28,791 nucleotides of DNA from Hofstenia miamia (lineage: Eukaryota > Xenacoelomorpha > Acoela > Hofsteniidae). The first letter of the stretch is position 1. The number at the start of each line of letters is the position of its first letter. A program made the translations under genes and the position numbers. Positions 12,177-22,524 of this stretch are shown one piece after another. The stretch covers positions 1,225,762 through 1,254,552 of the forward strand of contig CABFPE010000037.1 in assembly GCA_900660155.1 (NCBI GenBank). The letters run 5' to 3'. The notes under the pieces were generated by a model that searched no databases, was not told the origin of the DNA, and saw only the letters and a program-made list of their open reading frames with translations.

Positions 12177-12398
12177 ATGGACAGAATGAACCGTATATCG
12201 TCTGAACGTAACGATCTTTTACTCATTATCGATGATGCTAGACGACATCTGGATATGCAACGTCTTCCTGTTAGTAGATGTGCTCAGGAGTTGGTGCAGT
12301 ACTGTGAAATGAACAAGGCGCGGGACTCACTAATTGTTGGAATTAGCAATGATGACAATCCATGGAAATCCAAGAAATCCAAGTGTGCACTCCTGTAG
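12177..12398 (+). CDS. Heterotrimeric G-protein gamma subunit
   Basis: This encodes a complete 73-residue protein, the normal size for G-gamma (about 65-75). It pairs with G-beta at the inner face of the plasma membrane to relay GPCR signals. The N-terminal helix runs to about residue 30; a VSRCAQELVQYCE segment (32-44) matches the conserved second helix (VSKxxxDLxxYCE type); then come SLIVGI (51-56), NPW (61-63) in place of the usual NPF, a basic patch KSKKSK (64-69) and the CaaX box CALL with Cys70. A terminal Leu predicts geranylgeranylation. The NPW form occurs in GNG13 and the fly G-gamma-30A class, so this may be that type. The ATG at 12177 is chosen because the frame upstream has only a non-ATG opening; a second ATG follows at codon 4. 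No intron interrupts the coding region, whereas many animal G-gamma genes have one near the start of the second helix. AATAAA follows 70 bases after the stop. Confidence 0.93.
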   Translation: MDRMNRISSERNDLLLIIDDARRHLDMQRLPVSRCAQELVQYCEMNKARDSLIVGISNDDNPWKSKKSKCALL

Positions 12399-12467
12399 TT
12401 TTATAGTCTTTAGCTGCATAGGTGTTTTCCAATGAATTTGTAATTCTTAAGCTTTATATTTAGCTAA

Positions 12468-12473
12468 AATAAA
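12468..12473 (+). promoter_or_regulatory. AATAAA poly(A) signal of the G-gamma gene
   Basis: A canonical AATAAA lies 70 bases after the G-gamma stop codon, giving a short 3' untranslated region. Confidence 0.6.
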
Positions 12474-13387
12474 TGCCTTTTATAATTCGAATACAGAATC
12501 AAAACAACTAGTGTATATTGATGTAAATCAAAAAATGTTTTCTAAATTCATGTGTCTAAATTCATAATACACTAAAAATATTTTTAATGAATTGCTAAAA
12601 AGTTAAAGGCTAAAAATAATATAGCAAATTTGACAAATTAGCGATGATTTATGTGAATAAACATCAAGAAATCGCATTTAAATGGTAATTTCCCTGCCAT
12701 TAAAGTGAATTGATCAACTGTTGTCATTTAGTCTATTGTAGTTGAATTGTTGAACTATTTATGCATATTAAACACTTAACTATAACTCGCCTGGAATAGA
12801 AAATTTGAGAAATGTTTCGTGAAATATATTTCACAATTTATTATTGAATATTCAGAAACATTACTATTTTTGACTATATGGGAGAAATTAATATTTTGGT
12901 TTTAAAATATGAATTTTTCAACTAATGAACATATTTTAATAAAATATTGACTCTGAGAAAAGGTCTGGAAAAGTATTACTAAGAATTTTTTTAAGGATTA
13001 AATTACTAGGAAATTGTTTACCGAGGTCTTTTCAATTTCATAATTTTAAGAAATGTATTCAAGATTTTGTATTTGATTAGTGAAAAACGTATTGAGTAAA
13101 CTAACTAAAAGTTTGTAAAGCATGTCTTCTTAATATTTGTCTCTAATCTCTATTTAGTTGCAACAGGGTTAATACAGTAATTGTTGTAATTAATAGATGA
13201 TATCTACAGTACCAACAGATATCCATAGGTACCAAAAGTTGCAAATTAATCTACAGATTGCACAATTTTGCAAACCGATCGTTCAATGCTGTTCGCTTCT
13301 GTTATGCTCTGTGATAGTGAGAAAAGAGTATGACATAGATTGTAAAAAATATTTAACAAAAATCTGATTATCATTGTCATTCAATTT
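12474..13387. other. No gene seen
   Basis: About 0.9 kb of AT-rich sequence downstream of the G-gamma gene. I see no long open frames, repeats or structured elements. Confidence 0.5.
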
Positions 13388-14193
13388 GAATTGAATTCTC
13401 TATTGTGTAAGCTCCCCAAATTTTTAACAAGGGCTATATTTATCAGAACTTGTATTTATCCACCGTTCAAGTTATTTGATGAAGATCATGAGATTTCATT
13501 TGAACCGGTCTTACGAGTATTGTAATGTAAAATTCCAAGAACAGTTAACAATTTTATTGAATCAATTTGTTATTCCTTAATCTAATCAATGACAACGACA
13601 GACTAATCATTCATTAAGATTTCATCAATAGGGATGCTTGCCTTTCACCTTACAAAATAATTTCTGGTAATATTTAAAGCAGTTGTTAATTTAATTAGTC
13701 AAATCCATAAATGAATGTTGTCTTCTTTAATACTTAGTTTACCGTAAAAGGTTGACGTCATTTAAAACAGCTGCTTGTGAAACAGCAACGAAATAGTCAT
13801 ACCTGATCAGTTCAAAAAGAAAAAATAATTTAACAACATTTTCATTGTATATGTGGAGTGACCTTTTCATATGTAAATTATGTTCTGATTACAAAGCAGA
13901 TTTTAAAATTATTTTTTGATTTATTCGAAATCTGTAAAAAGTGGTTCAAACTAAATTTTAATTGCCGTATTGCATAAACAAGCACTTCCTTTGACTTAAA
14001 AACAAATAGCATAGAATTCCACCCCTCCCACCAAATATAAGGACATTCAATAATTACAAATTTTTTTGTCAATTTAACGCGAGTAAATGAAGCAGTCAAT
14101 AAATTACAAAAAGTTTTTTTAAAACAAATTAAGTGTTAAAAAAAGAACTAAAATATAGTTTATTAGGGATTTTCTTATTTAAATTTCTCCCCT
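13388..14193. repeat. 0.8 kb direct duplication, copy 1
   Basis: This 806-base block matches 14195-14952 nearly base for base, starting at GAATTGAATTCTC and ending at AAATTTCTCCCCT. It differs from copy 2 by scattered substitutions and by indels, including an extra block of about 19 bases near 13427 and one of about 35 near 13550. The copies are separated by one N. That pattern is what two alleles joined end to end in an assembly look like, rather than an old tandem duplication. No coding content is visible. Confidence 0.9.
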
Positions 14194-14194
14194 N
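14194..14194. other. Single-N assembly junction
   Basis: One ambiguous base lies exactly between the two copies of the duplicated block, consistent with an assembly join. Confidence 0.8.
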
Positions 14195-14952
14195 GAATTG
14201 AATTCTCTATTGTGTAAGCTCCCCAAATTTTTCAGAACTTGTATTTATCCACCGTTCAAGTTATTTGATGAAGATCATGAGATTTCATTTGAACCGGTGT
14301 TACGAGTATAGTAATTAATGTAAAATTCCAAGAACAGTTAATAATCAATGACAACGACAGACTAATCATTCATTAAGATTACATCAATAGGGATGCTTGC
14401 CTTTCACCTTATAAAATTTCTGGTAATATTTAAAGCAGTTATTGTTAATTGAATTAGTCAAATCCATGAATGAATGTTGTCTTCTTTAATACTTAGTTTA
14501 CCGTAAAAGGTTGACGTCATTTAAAACAGCTGCTTGTGAAACAGCCACGAAATAGTCATACCTGATCAGTTCAAAAAGAAAAAATAATTTAACAACATTT
14601 TCATTGTATATGTGGAGTGACCTTTTCATATGTAAATTATGTTCTGATTACAAAGCAGATTTTAAAATTATTTTTTGATTTATTCGAAATCTGTAAAAAG
14701 TGGTTCAAACTAAATTTTAATTGCCGTATTGCCTAAACAAGCACTTCCTTTGACTTAAAAACAAATACCATAGAATTCAACCCCTCCCACCAAATATAAG
14801 GACATTCAATAATTACAAAATTTTTTGTCAATTTAACGCGAGTAAATGAAGCAGTCAATAAATTAAAAAAAGTTTCTTTAAAACAAATTAAGTGTTAAAA
14901 AAAGAACTAAAATATAGTTTATTAGGGATTTTCTTATTTAAATTTCTCCCCT
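14195..14952. repeat. 0.8 kb direct duplication, copy 2
   Basis: This is the second copy of the block at 13388-14193, 758 bases long after small net deletions. Sequence continues past its end at 14953 into unique DNA, so this copy is the one continuous with the right flank. Confidence 0.9.
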
Positions 14953-16931
14953 AGAAACTGCTTAAGATATACGCCCCTGAACACTAAGTATGCGAAAAAT
15001 TTGAATTTTTATACAAAAATCGGAATTTTCATTGAAAAATAATATCTTCATGTACTTGAAACACATGAATAATTTTTAACACATTTTCATCATGCACAGA
15101 AAGCGCACTTACTCACAGATGTATCCAAATTCCAGGATTCTAAAATTTTCTTACATGCTTGGAGAAAAGTGTTTGACAATGTGTCTTTTAAGATACAATA
15201 GGCATTTTCGTGTTAAAGGGCCTGTGGTTCCTCTTTCTCAATTATTATTGTTCATAAAATTTAGGTTGTCTGACTGCAGTGTGCAGCTAGCTAACAGTAT
15301 ATGATTGCAATAAAAAATTTGCAAGTGCTAAGTAATGTAATAAATGAGAATATGCAACATACACGGCTTAACATTCTCAATTCCTAAGTGCTCAATAGTA
15401 GTAGTAGATTTAGTATTTCAAAATTTACTCAAAGGCGGAAATAATATGTTCGAAATAGTAAATTTAAGCACATTATTTCAAAATTTTCTCTCTTGTTTAT
15501 TTTTCATATGAATGTAATGCCTGTTTTTTTACATTTTTAATTCATTTATATTTATATCAGCAATATTATTTTGTATACTAGTAGAAAATACATTTTTCAC
15601 TAAGATAAGAATTCTCTAGTACAGAAAAATGGACATGTGTTAGCAAAATTCCTCAAGAAGTGCCAAATGGATTTTCTCTAAAAAATCGCAATGCATTTTT
15701 TAGAATAAGAAAGATCCCAATAAACTTTGTAGTGATTTGGATCATAGTTCTAACATGTTAGGACATTACAGTAAACCACTAGTACGAATCGGTAAACAAG
15801 CCGGTTCTGACCTGAATCCGACCGATTACAACCCTGGTGATCATCGTCCAAATGAAAAAGTGAATTTTTTCGAATCTCAATTGAAAATTCCTGCATACTT
15901 CTTGCATTAATCACATGAATATGTGCATGCATACCCGTCGGTCTGAGTTCTCAGAGGCCTTTCTAGTAGTAAATATATTTTTGATTTTGGAGATAAAATA
16001 GTGAACAGTTCATTTTTTATTTCTCTCACTGTAGCTGAAAACTAGTGACGATTATTAACAGTTTATATAATACATCTGTTAAATTTATTAAGTTGTCGGA
16101 TTGTCAGAAATTCTACATTCTTTTCATAACTGCTTATCCTCCCTCTCCGCCCCAACTTTTAATTTAAAGAATCTATATATTCTTCTAATTTTAGCCATAT
16201 TCTATTATAACTTCGAATCTATGTATTTTTCTTCTAATTGTTACTGTAAGAGAAGAGTGCTATATTACTCTTACATTAATTTGCTTAAAGTTTTTGTATT
16301 CAGTCAATGTTTGAATTACGCACCTGCACCGTTAATTGTTCGATAAAGGAACATTAATAGAATTTGCAAAAAAGTTTTAAAACCATTTCCCAAACACTAA
16401 TTTAATGTAATGAGTTAGAAACGTCAAACTACACAATATGCGGTACAAAAGTATGCATATATTATTCAGGAAGGCATTGACAATAAAGAAAACTGATACA
16501 TTCCTTCTTAATATAATTATTCCCTTAGCTAACTTCATACATTTAAAGACAGCTATCAACATCTTATAATCTTAGAAAGTGCCTAAAATTTAGCATGGAC
16601 CTTTTGCTTTACCTATTTCTACATTAATGATGATAGATTATCCTTTTTATATACATAACTGCAGTTCAAACATTTGAAACAACCGGTAGTTATGATCATT
16701 TGTATGTATGCCGACTATTTTTGAGTTTTTGATTATATTGATAGTTTCTGTTGTGTGGTTTTAAACAACTCAAGTCCTGAGTTGTAAATTCAGTAAAATT
16801 TTATACTTTTGTTATTTACTAAATAGTAAATTATTATTTAATTTCTTAAAAATGAATGAATAAGGGATTTTTTTCTGGAAGCCATAATAATGTCAATGCA
16901 TCGTTATATTTTATGTAACTGTATCTTTTAG
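14953..16931. other. No gene seen; upstream (possibly intron) of the USP exon
   Basis: The region is AT-rich. Frames at 15092-15304, 15750-15932 (minus), 16101-16346 and 16377-16562 (minus) have no recognisable content. I looked here for an upstream USP exon with an ATG and a phase-0 donor and found none. A GC-richer spot at about 15770-15840 may be repeat debris. Confidence 0.45.
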
Positions 16932-17402
16932 ACAAAACTACCCGAAGACAAACGGAAAATCCTGATAGCAGTAGACTCATCTGAAAATTCGGAAAGGGCG
17001 TTTCTATGGTATAAAAAAAATTTGGCAAAAGATGAAGATTATGTAATAGTTTTCCATGCTTTAGAACCAATACCTTTGCCCAGTGTATCATTGACATCAT
17101 CAACAGCCTTCCCCGGTGATGAGTGGCAAAAGATTCTCAACACAAGAACAGAAAACCTAAGGGAACTAGAAAAGAAGTATGAAGTAAAGTTAGCAAACAC
17201 GAAAACAAATGGAGTTTTTGTATACAATGAAGCCTTAAAGGAAGTAGGACCAACTATATGTGAAGAGTGTAAAGATAGTGACGTGGTTTACATAGTTATG
17301 GGTAGCAGAGGCACCGGAACAACACGAAGTACGGCATTGGGAAGTGTATCTGATTATGTCTTAAGACATGCAAATTTGCCAGTTTCTGTTATCCCAAAGT
17401 AA
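16932..17402 (+). CDS. Universal stress protein, 3' coding exon
   Basis: The exon follows a clear acceptor (GTATCTTTTAG) in phase 0 and encodes 156 residues to a TAA. It covers essentially a whole USP domain: strand 1 with KILIAVDSSENS (9-20), a helix with FLWYKKN (24-30), VIVFHALEP at the second strand, a charged helix near 63-82, DVVYIVMGSRG (117-127), and a closing strand LPVSVIPK. The ATP-binding signature G-x2-G-x9-G-S is intact (Gly124, Gly127, Gly137, Ser138), so it belongs to the nucleotide-binding, MJ0577-like branch. USPs are small cytosolic stress-response proteins; in animals they are known from cnidarians, flatworms and other invertebrates, with poorly defined roles. There is no ATG before the domain and an in-frame TAG lies at the acceptor, so the start must be in an upstream exon. 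The only candidate I see is the transmembrane exon at 6717-6893. No AATAAA is seen shortly after the stop. Confidence 0.93.
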   Translation, partial: TKLPEDKRKILIAVDSSENSERAFLWYKKNLAKDEDYVIVFHALEPIPLPSVSLTSSTAFPGDEWQKILNTRTENLRELEKKYEVKLANTKTNGVFVYNEALKEVGPTICEECKDSDVVYIVMGSRGTGTTRSTALGSVSDYVLRHANLPVSVIPK

Positions 17403-17506
17403 ATATGATGCAATTTGACTGAATCAATATTTTCTTAATGTTCAATACGTTTTATTTGTTTTATGGATCTCTCGTTTAACTAATGCGGGTGTTGTAATTA
17501 ACTAAA
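17307..17506 (+). repeat. 200-bp duplicated USP 3' end, copy 1
   Basis: These 200 bases, from inside the ATP-binding loop to 104 bases past the stop, recur exactly in length at 17528-17727. I count two substitutions, both after the stop codon. The copies are separated by 21 Ns, so this is most likely an overlap that the assembler failed to merge. Confidence 0.92.
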
Positions 17507-17527
17507 NNNNNNNNNNNNNNNNNNNNN
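17507..17527. other. Assembly gap of 21 N
   Basis: A run of 21 ambiguous bases between two copies of the same 200-bp sequence. The gap is probably not real missing sequence. Confidence 0.95.
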
Positions 17528-17727
17528 AGAGGCACCGGAACAACACGAAGTACGGCATTGGGAAGTGTATCTGATTATGTCTTAAGACATGCAAATTTGC
17601 CAGTTTCTGTTATCCCAAAGTAAATATGATGCAATTTGACTCAATCAATATTTTCTTAATGTTCAATACGTTTTATTTGTTTTATGGATCTCTCGTTTAA
17701 CTAATGCAGGTGTTGTAATTAACTAAA
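17528..17727 (+). pseudogene. Duplicate fragment of the USP 3' end
   Basis: This second copy of the last 200 bp keeps the same reading frame through Arg-Gly-Thr-Gly to the stop at 17621-17623, coding 31 residues with no change. It has no acceptor or upstream coding part. It is best read as the other allele or an unmerged contig end rather than a true second gene. Unique sequence continues from 17728. Confidence 0.85.
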
Positions 17728-19445
17728 CGGGAGTGTATGAAAAAGTTGTATATCTTATTGCATTACCATTTAATTGGCTTCTATTCATTTACATTTTATC
17801 GCGAAAAATCAAAAACTAATCCCATTGTATTCATTGACATTAGATATTGAATTGCGTCTAAATTGCGAAATCCTTGATCAAGCAATTATATTTTACGAAA
17901 TTGGGAAATTCATCAATTTGTCCATTAGAGAAAATTGGGATTGAAATTTCAAAAATTTCAAGGAAGTATATTTTTAGTTTGTGTTAAATGAATATTATTT
18001 TATTTATATTTTTTTCTAAATAATGGTAAACAATAAATTTAGGCCAATAATACTTGGACAGGCTGACTATTTCCTTGCCATAAAGCTATTTTTGAAAAAT
18101 TGTTGCCATATTTTACACAAAACACATTTGATTAAGTTCTAAGTTATAAACTAAGTTTCTGAAATGTTTAAAAAATTGCTGGGTTTATGTAATTCTAAGC
18201 TGAAATGTTTGACATAATTATAAAGAAATTCACTTCATTAATGAATTTTGGCAAAATATTACTTCTTTCAAAGCATAAAATCGTCCTAAAATGAGTCCAG
18301 GTATAGCAATTCAGCAGCCTTTCTGTTATTTATAAATTACTTTAATCACAGTACGTTTTATGAATACTGGAATAAATATTTTTGATTACATTTCTATAGC
18401 TGATCTTGGACACAGACGCCAAACAACTTTGGTTTGAATCATTAAAACAAGGAAAAGAAAAAGTGACCAATTTTATATGATGCGTATAGTTCCTCTGATA
18501 AATAATTTATTTAAAAGCTTTCATATAAATCTCCTTGACACAAGTTTTCAGATAGAAGAAAATTTACTTTGATTATTTAAAATATGAATATAATAATAAT
18601 ACTTGCAAAAAGGCTTTGTTTGTTTATACAATGTTCATATTGAATAAATTTGCTATTATTATTATTCTTATTATTATATGATCTGGATGATCTTGATAGC
18701 GTACTTTTATCAGTGTTGAAAAGTAGGTGATACAGAAAAGTGCATTTAAAGTATTTAGAAGAAATTAATATCTTCAGCCTGATTTAAATATCGATTGTAC
18801 GCGGACTATCTCAGCCTCGTCTCTTCCGAACCTTTTTGTAATTATATGTAGTTCATTGACAAATTGCACTGCAATTTCGATAAAATTGACAAAAAAATAT
18901 TTTAGTATTCATTACTAATAACACCTCTGGATATCAAGAACTCATTGGAGTAGGATTTTCCTAACTCTAGAACTACTAAGAAGAAAATACGGACAAAAAA
19001 ATTGTTTTTAATGACTTTTAGTAATTCAATCAAACTGATTGACAATTCATGTAACATAAAGTAAGTCATATATTTCAACCTTTATATAGTGTATGTTCAC
19101 AATATTGTTGAATTATTTACTATAGTGATATTTTCTATTTGTTGCATGATGTTTTGAATATGAATTCCTTCCTTCAAAAAGCTCAAGGGATAATCCTCAT
19201 TCTAAGTTTAATCTAGAGGCTGAAATTTCAATAGTGTCTGCTAATCTTTCTCATATTTTAAGTATGTCTTCTTTTTCTAGAAAGGAGAATGAAGGGCAAA
19301 ATAGCACTTGGTAGAAATAGTTTCATGCATATACTCTGAAAACAAAATGTAGAATTTTTATCAATTTTTGAATTAATTTCAACATTGAAATCAACAATGC
19401 AAAAATATTATAAAACACATATCAGTTTGCACCAGATGTAAATCT
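17728..19445. other. No gene seen
   Basis: AT-rich flank downstream of the USP exon. I see no long frames, no tandem repeats beyond short AT-biased runs (for example TTATTATTATTCTTATTATTA near 18655-18677), and no RNA gene. Confidence 0.5.
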
Positions 19446-19658
19446 TTAATTTCCAGAAGAGCTGTCATATGATGAGGTTTCTGTGTTTGTCATAACAGGT
19501 TCTCTTTCAGTTTGTGATTCAGAAATTACCTCTACTGTATTTTCACTTTTAAACAATTTTACTAAATTCGAGAAAATCAAAATTGCTAAGATTAGAGTAG
19601 ATACGGCAACAATTCCAATCAAGGATAATAGCACGTCTTCGATTTTCAAAAAACTCAT
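19446..19658 (-). CDS. Hypothetical small single-pass membrane protein (70 aa)
   Basis: The frame opens with an ATG in good context (A at -3) and has an in-frame TAA five codons upstream, which supports this start. It encodes a short polar N-terminus, one hydrophobic helix at about residues 9-30 (VLLSLIGIVAVSTLILAILI), two Lys just after it (34, 37), and then a Ser/Thr/Glu-rich tail to residue 70 with an SSYDSSSGN end. The positive residues after the helix suggest a cytosolic tail; the Ser/Thr clusters near Glu could be phosphorylation sites. I recognise no family. The composition is more protein-like than that of neighbouring frames, and the overlapping plus-strand frame (19483-19698) is its shadow. 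No AATAAA was found close downstream, so it may be a complete small gene, an exon or a chance ORF. Confidence 0.4.
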   Translation of the reverse strand: MSFLKIEDVLLSLIGIVAVSTLILAILIFSNLVKLFKSENTVEVISESQTEREPVMTNTETSSYDSSSGN

Positions 19659-20107
19659 TCTTAATTTTTCAAATTATTCTAGTCTACCGCAAATATAAAA
19701 CTTTGCTACCATTGATGTTATACATAGGTTACGTAATTTACATTTAAATACTACGCAATCCTCTACAGTGGGAATTACAGCTTACTGTCAAAGTTAACTT
19801 TTTCGTACACACACCTACACATAGCCCAACATTAGAGTTAGGTGGACAAGTGCCTAGCACCCCGTACTTTGGAACATATCAGTTGTAAAATACATTGTCC
19901 AGGTCCTCCAAAGTTTTACTCAGCGACATCTATTCAATGTAGAATTTCATTACAAAGTTACAGAAATTATGTAAAAAACACTTGCCAAAATATCTGTACA
20001 CTTCCAATTGAAAAATAATTTTTGATGCTAAGTCATGTCTTAATATACTCTAAGTGAAGCAGATTTGCAAATAGGCCGAAATTTCAGCACTAAGTCCAGC
20101 CCAAGTC

Positions 20108-20150
20108 CAAGTTAAATTATTCGAACCCGATTAAATTATTATTAAAAAAC
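20108..20150. repeat. Fragment related to the GGGTCGGG-rich repeat
   Basis: After a CGAACCCGATT block, the run GATTAAATTATTATTAAAAA matches GATTAGATTTATTATTAAAA at about 2294-2313 apart from small differences. The flanks carry CCCAAGTCC and GTCCAGGCCC, again GC-rich. The match is short, so the assignment is tentative. Confidence 0.3.
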
Positions 20151-21631
20151 ACAACTACATGGTCCCTGTCTAAACCACAGTCCAGGCCCATATGAAATAT
20201 ATTCAAATAATACTACATTTCTGAGAAAACATAGTGAAAACTTTTCACAAAAAATTGCAAAAATATCTGCATTATTTGCATAGATTATTATTAAGCCAGC
20301 GTAAAAAAAATTTCCTTTACTGTAAAGATGTTTTTTCATTACTCAGCAGCTATCTTGCAATGCCTTTCAAATTGTCATTTTGATTTTCAAACGTTACTTT
20401 TCTTCACTAACATTTCTTGAGTATGTAATAATTAATATTTCTGAGAAAATCAACTTATTTTATATTCAAACATTTTTCATATGCTCCACAGTACGCTAGG
20501 GGTAATTAATATTTAAATTATGCATTTCAAACATTTCCAAAGATTTGTAGTGTATTTATGTCGAGTGGCTCAACTGAAAAGGAAAACCTATTTAAAACCA
20601 ATGTTTCAAAAATTCTTGTTCATTGTTCATTCATTAAGCAATTTTTTAATATTAGGTGTAGAGTGTAGAAAACTGATTTTGCTTTAACTAATAATTGATT
20701 TTGAAGTGGTTAGTGCAATAACTTACTTGTTTCTAATCTTGCATGAATTTTTTTAGAAATGAAACACTTTATCAAATCAGTATGAAAAAAATATTTTTCC
20801 CATTGAAAACCTGTCTAGGTGCGCAAATGTTGAGGACGTCTCTGTATACATATACACACCACTTACAACTCGATGTTCCAGATAATTACATATTCACCAA
20901 TAAATGATCCACAAATTTATGTTATTTGTATAATTTATATTTTTTCATTTAAATTAGTAACCTTTTGCCAAGCATATTTTAACTATAATTTGAAAATTTT
21001 ACACTTTTATACAGTTTTGTGTAAAGATCTAAACCAATTAAATATTTGAACTGTGACCCGCCTCATATCCCATTTTAGGTACTTTTTGAGAGAACCTTGC
21101 CGCGACCTACTGGTTAATATTTCTGACACTTGTTCCATCTGCATATCGACCCTAAAGCTTGTAATTAACTTTTTCTTCTTACTATCGCTTTCTACTACTA
21201 AAACTACATTTTTTAAGATATCAAGCAGGTTCTAAAACACTTACTATGGATTAAAATAGTGAATGACCTGACACACCCCTACACCGCCTAGGTTATTATT
21301 AGTACCTTTCATTTCAGAGAATTATTTCTCTTTCTAGCATGTTTAGTATGTTTACATTGAAAAATCTACAATAAATGATGTTTTTCATTTGAATTCTATT
21401 CAAAATATGCATGCTGAGGCTAAAGCAGAATGTTTCCTCTTAGTGTACAGGATAATTAATTGTCTTCTTTTGAATATGATCCTACTTTTGAGCATTCATA
21501 AAATAAAGAACATGCAGAAGTTATAAACCAAGTATAAAAAAGAAAATGAGGTTTACACAAATAACTATACGTCAAATAATTCTGGTTAAATGGAAAAATA
21601 TATTTGGAATTGTTTTTATTAAAATGTTGCA

Positions 21632-21662
21632 GTGATGTAAAAATACAAAAATTTTACATCAC
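21632..21662. repeat. Perfect short hairpin
   Basis: GTGATGTAAAA and TTTTACATCAC form an 11-bp perfect stem around a loop of about 9 bases. It has no poly-U tract or conserved context to suggest a function. Confidence 0.5.
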
Positions 21663-22197
21663 CTAAAACAGAACATATCATTTCTAGGATAAACGGGCAC
21701 AATCAAAAAGACATCTATGTTAGTAATAGGCTAAGGCTATACATACCTTCAATAACCACTGGGTGACATTTTTCGACACACAACCCACACCACACCAAAA
21801 GAAATCTATACAAATCCACAACATCACAAGTCTTACACCAACCACATGATTAAATATTTGCCCCGCAAATCACCACTGCAAAATATTTGACAAGAGTGTC
21901 AAATATATCAATTCAAAGCATTTGTAGATTCTGAAGGTTTTATGTATATTTTAATAGGCCTAACATACATAAAATTGTCATAAGATTTTAAAATTTATTT
22001 ACTATCCTCGCAATAGGTATATTCAGCAACGCTGTTTTAAAAGCTTGTGATTTGATACGAATATAATTTACTGTGATGTCTTACATCTCTTGCTCCAATA
22101 CAATCATCTCACCCCAATTCCCATGGCAATGAGATATATTTTATGTACATGTCTCACTTAATAGTATGCAGCCATTATTTAGACTGACTAATAAACC

Positions 22198-22524
22198 ATG
22201 CTTTTCGTTAGTCGTAACCAGCAACTAATAAGCTGGTTCCAGAACATTAAAATTTATAAAACACACTTTTACATTATAATTATTTTAAAAATAACTACTT
22301 ATAAGAAATTTTCTCATTCTAATGAATCTCAACCAATAATTATTGATCAACTTAATGTAAACAGTGAAATCGACGTTGATTGTAAACTTAGTGGTATTTG
22401 GGACCTGAAATACGATTTTTTTGCATCATTAAAGCCAAGAATAACGTTTGAAAATTCAAAAAATCTCGCGAATTTAAACTCGCAAAAAAGCAAACATCCA
22501 AGTGTCACATTTCATAAAATATGA
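22198..22524 (+). CDS. Hypothetical ORF, possibly a terminal exon
   Basis: The frame encodes 108 residues from ATG to TGA. The N-terminal third is basic and hydrophobic with low complexity (FYIIIILK), but from about residue 37 it becomes more protein-like, with PIIIDQLNVNSEIDVDCKL and LSGIWDLKYDFFASLKPRI stretches and a basic C-terminus (KSKHPSVTFHKI). A possible acceptor, ACTTATAAG, lies just before residue 37 (exon start about 22307, phase 0), so the second part could be the last exon of a plus-strand gene with upstream exons I cannot find. No known domain is recognised and no AATAAA follows closely. A chance open frame remains a real alternative. Confidence 0.25.
   Translation: MLFVSRNQQLISWFQNIKIYKTHFYIIIILKITTYKKFSHSNESQPIIIDQLNVNSEIDVDCKLSGIWDLKYDFFASLKPRITFENSKNLANLNSQKSKHPSVTFHKI

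Larger units (their letters stand above)
19699..22197. other. No gene seen; contains a repeat fragment
   Basis: AT-rich sequence. Frames at 20142-20339 (minus) and 21053-21235 show no features. A piece at about 20108-20150 resembles the middle of the dispersed repeat at 2287-2315. A hairpin lies at 21632-21662. Confidence 0.45.

Noticed and set aside
15092..15304. 70-codon plus-strand ORF
   Set aside because: No domain, no splice signals in suitable phase, and no link to the downstream USP exon.
17039..17227. Minus-strand ORFs over the USP exon (17039-17227 and 16846-17103)
   Set aside because: They are antisense shadows of a strongly supported coding exon.
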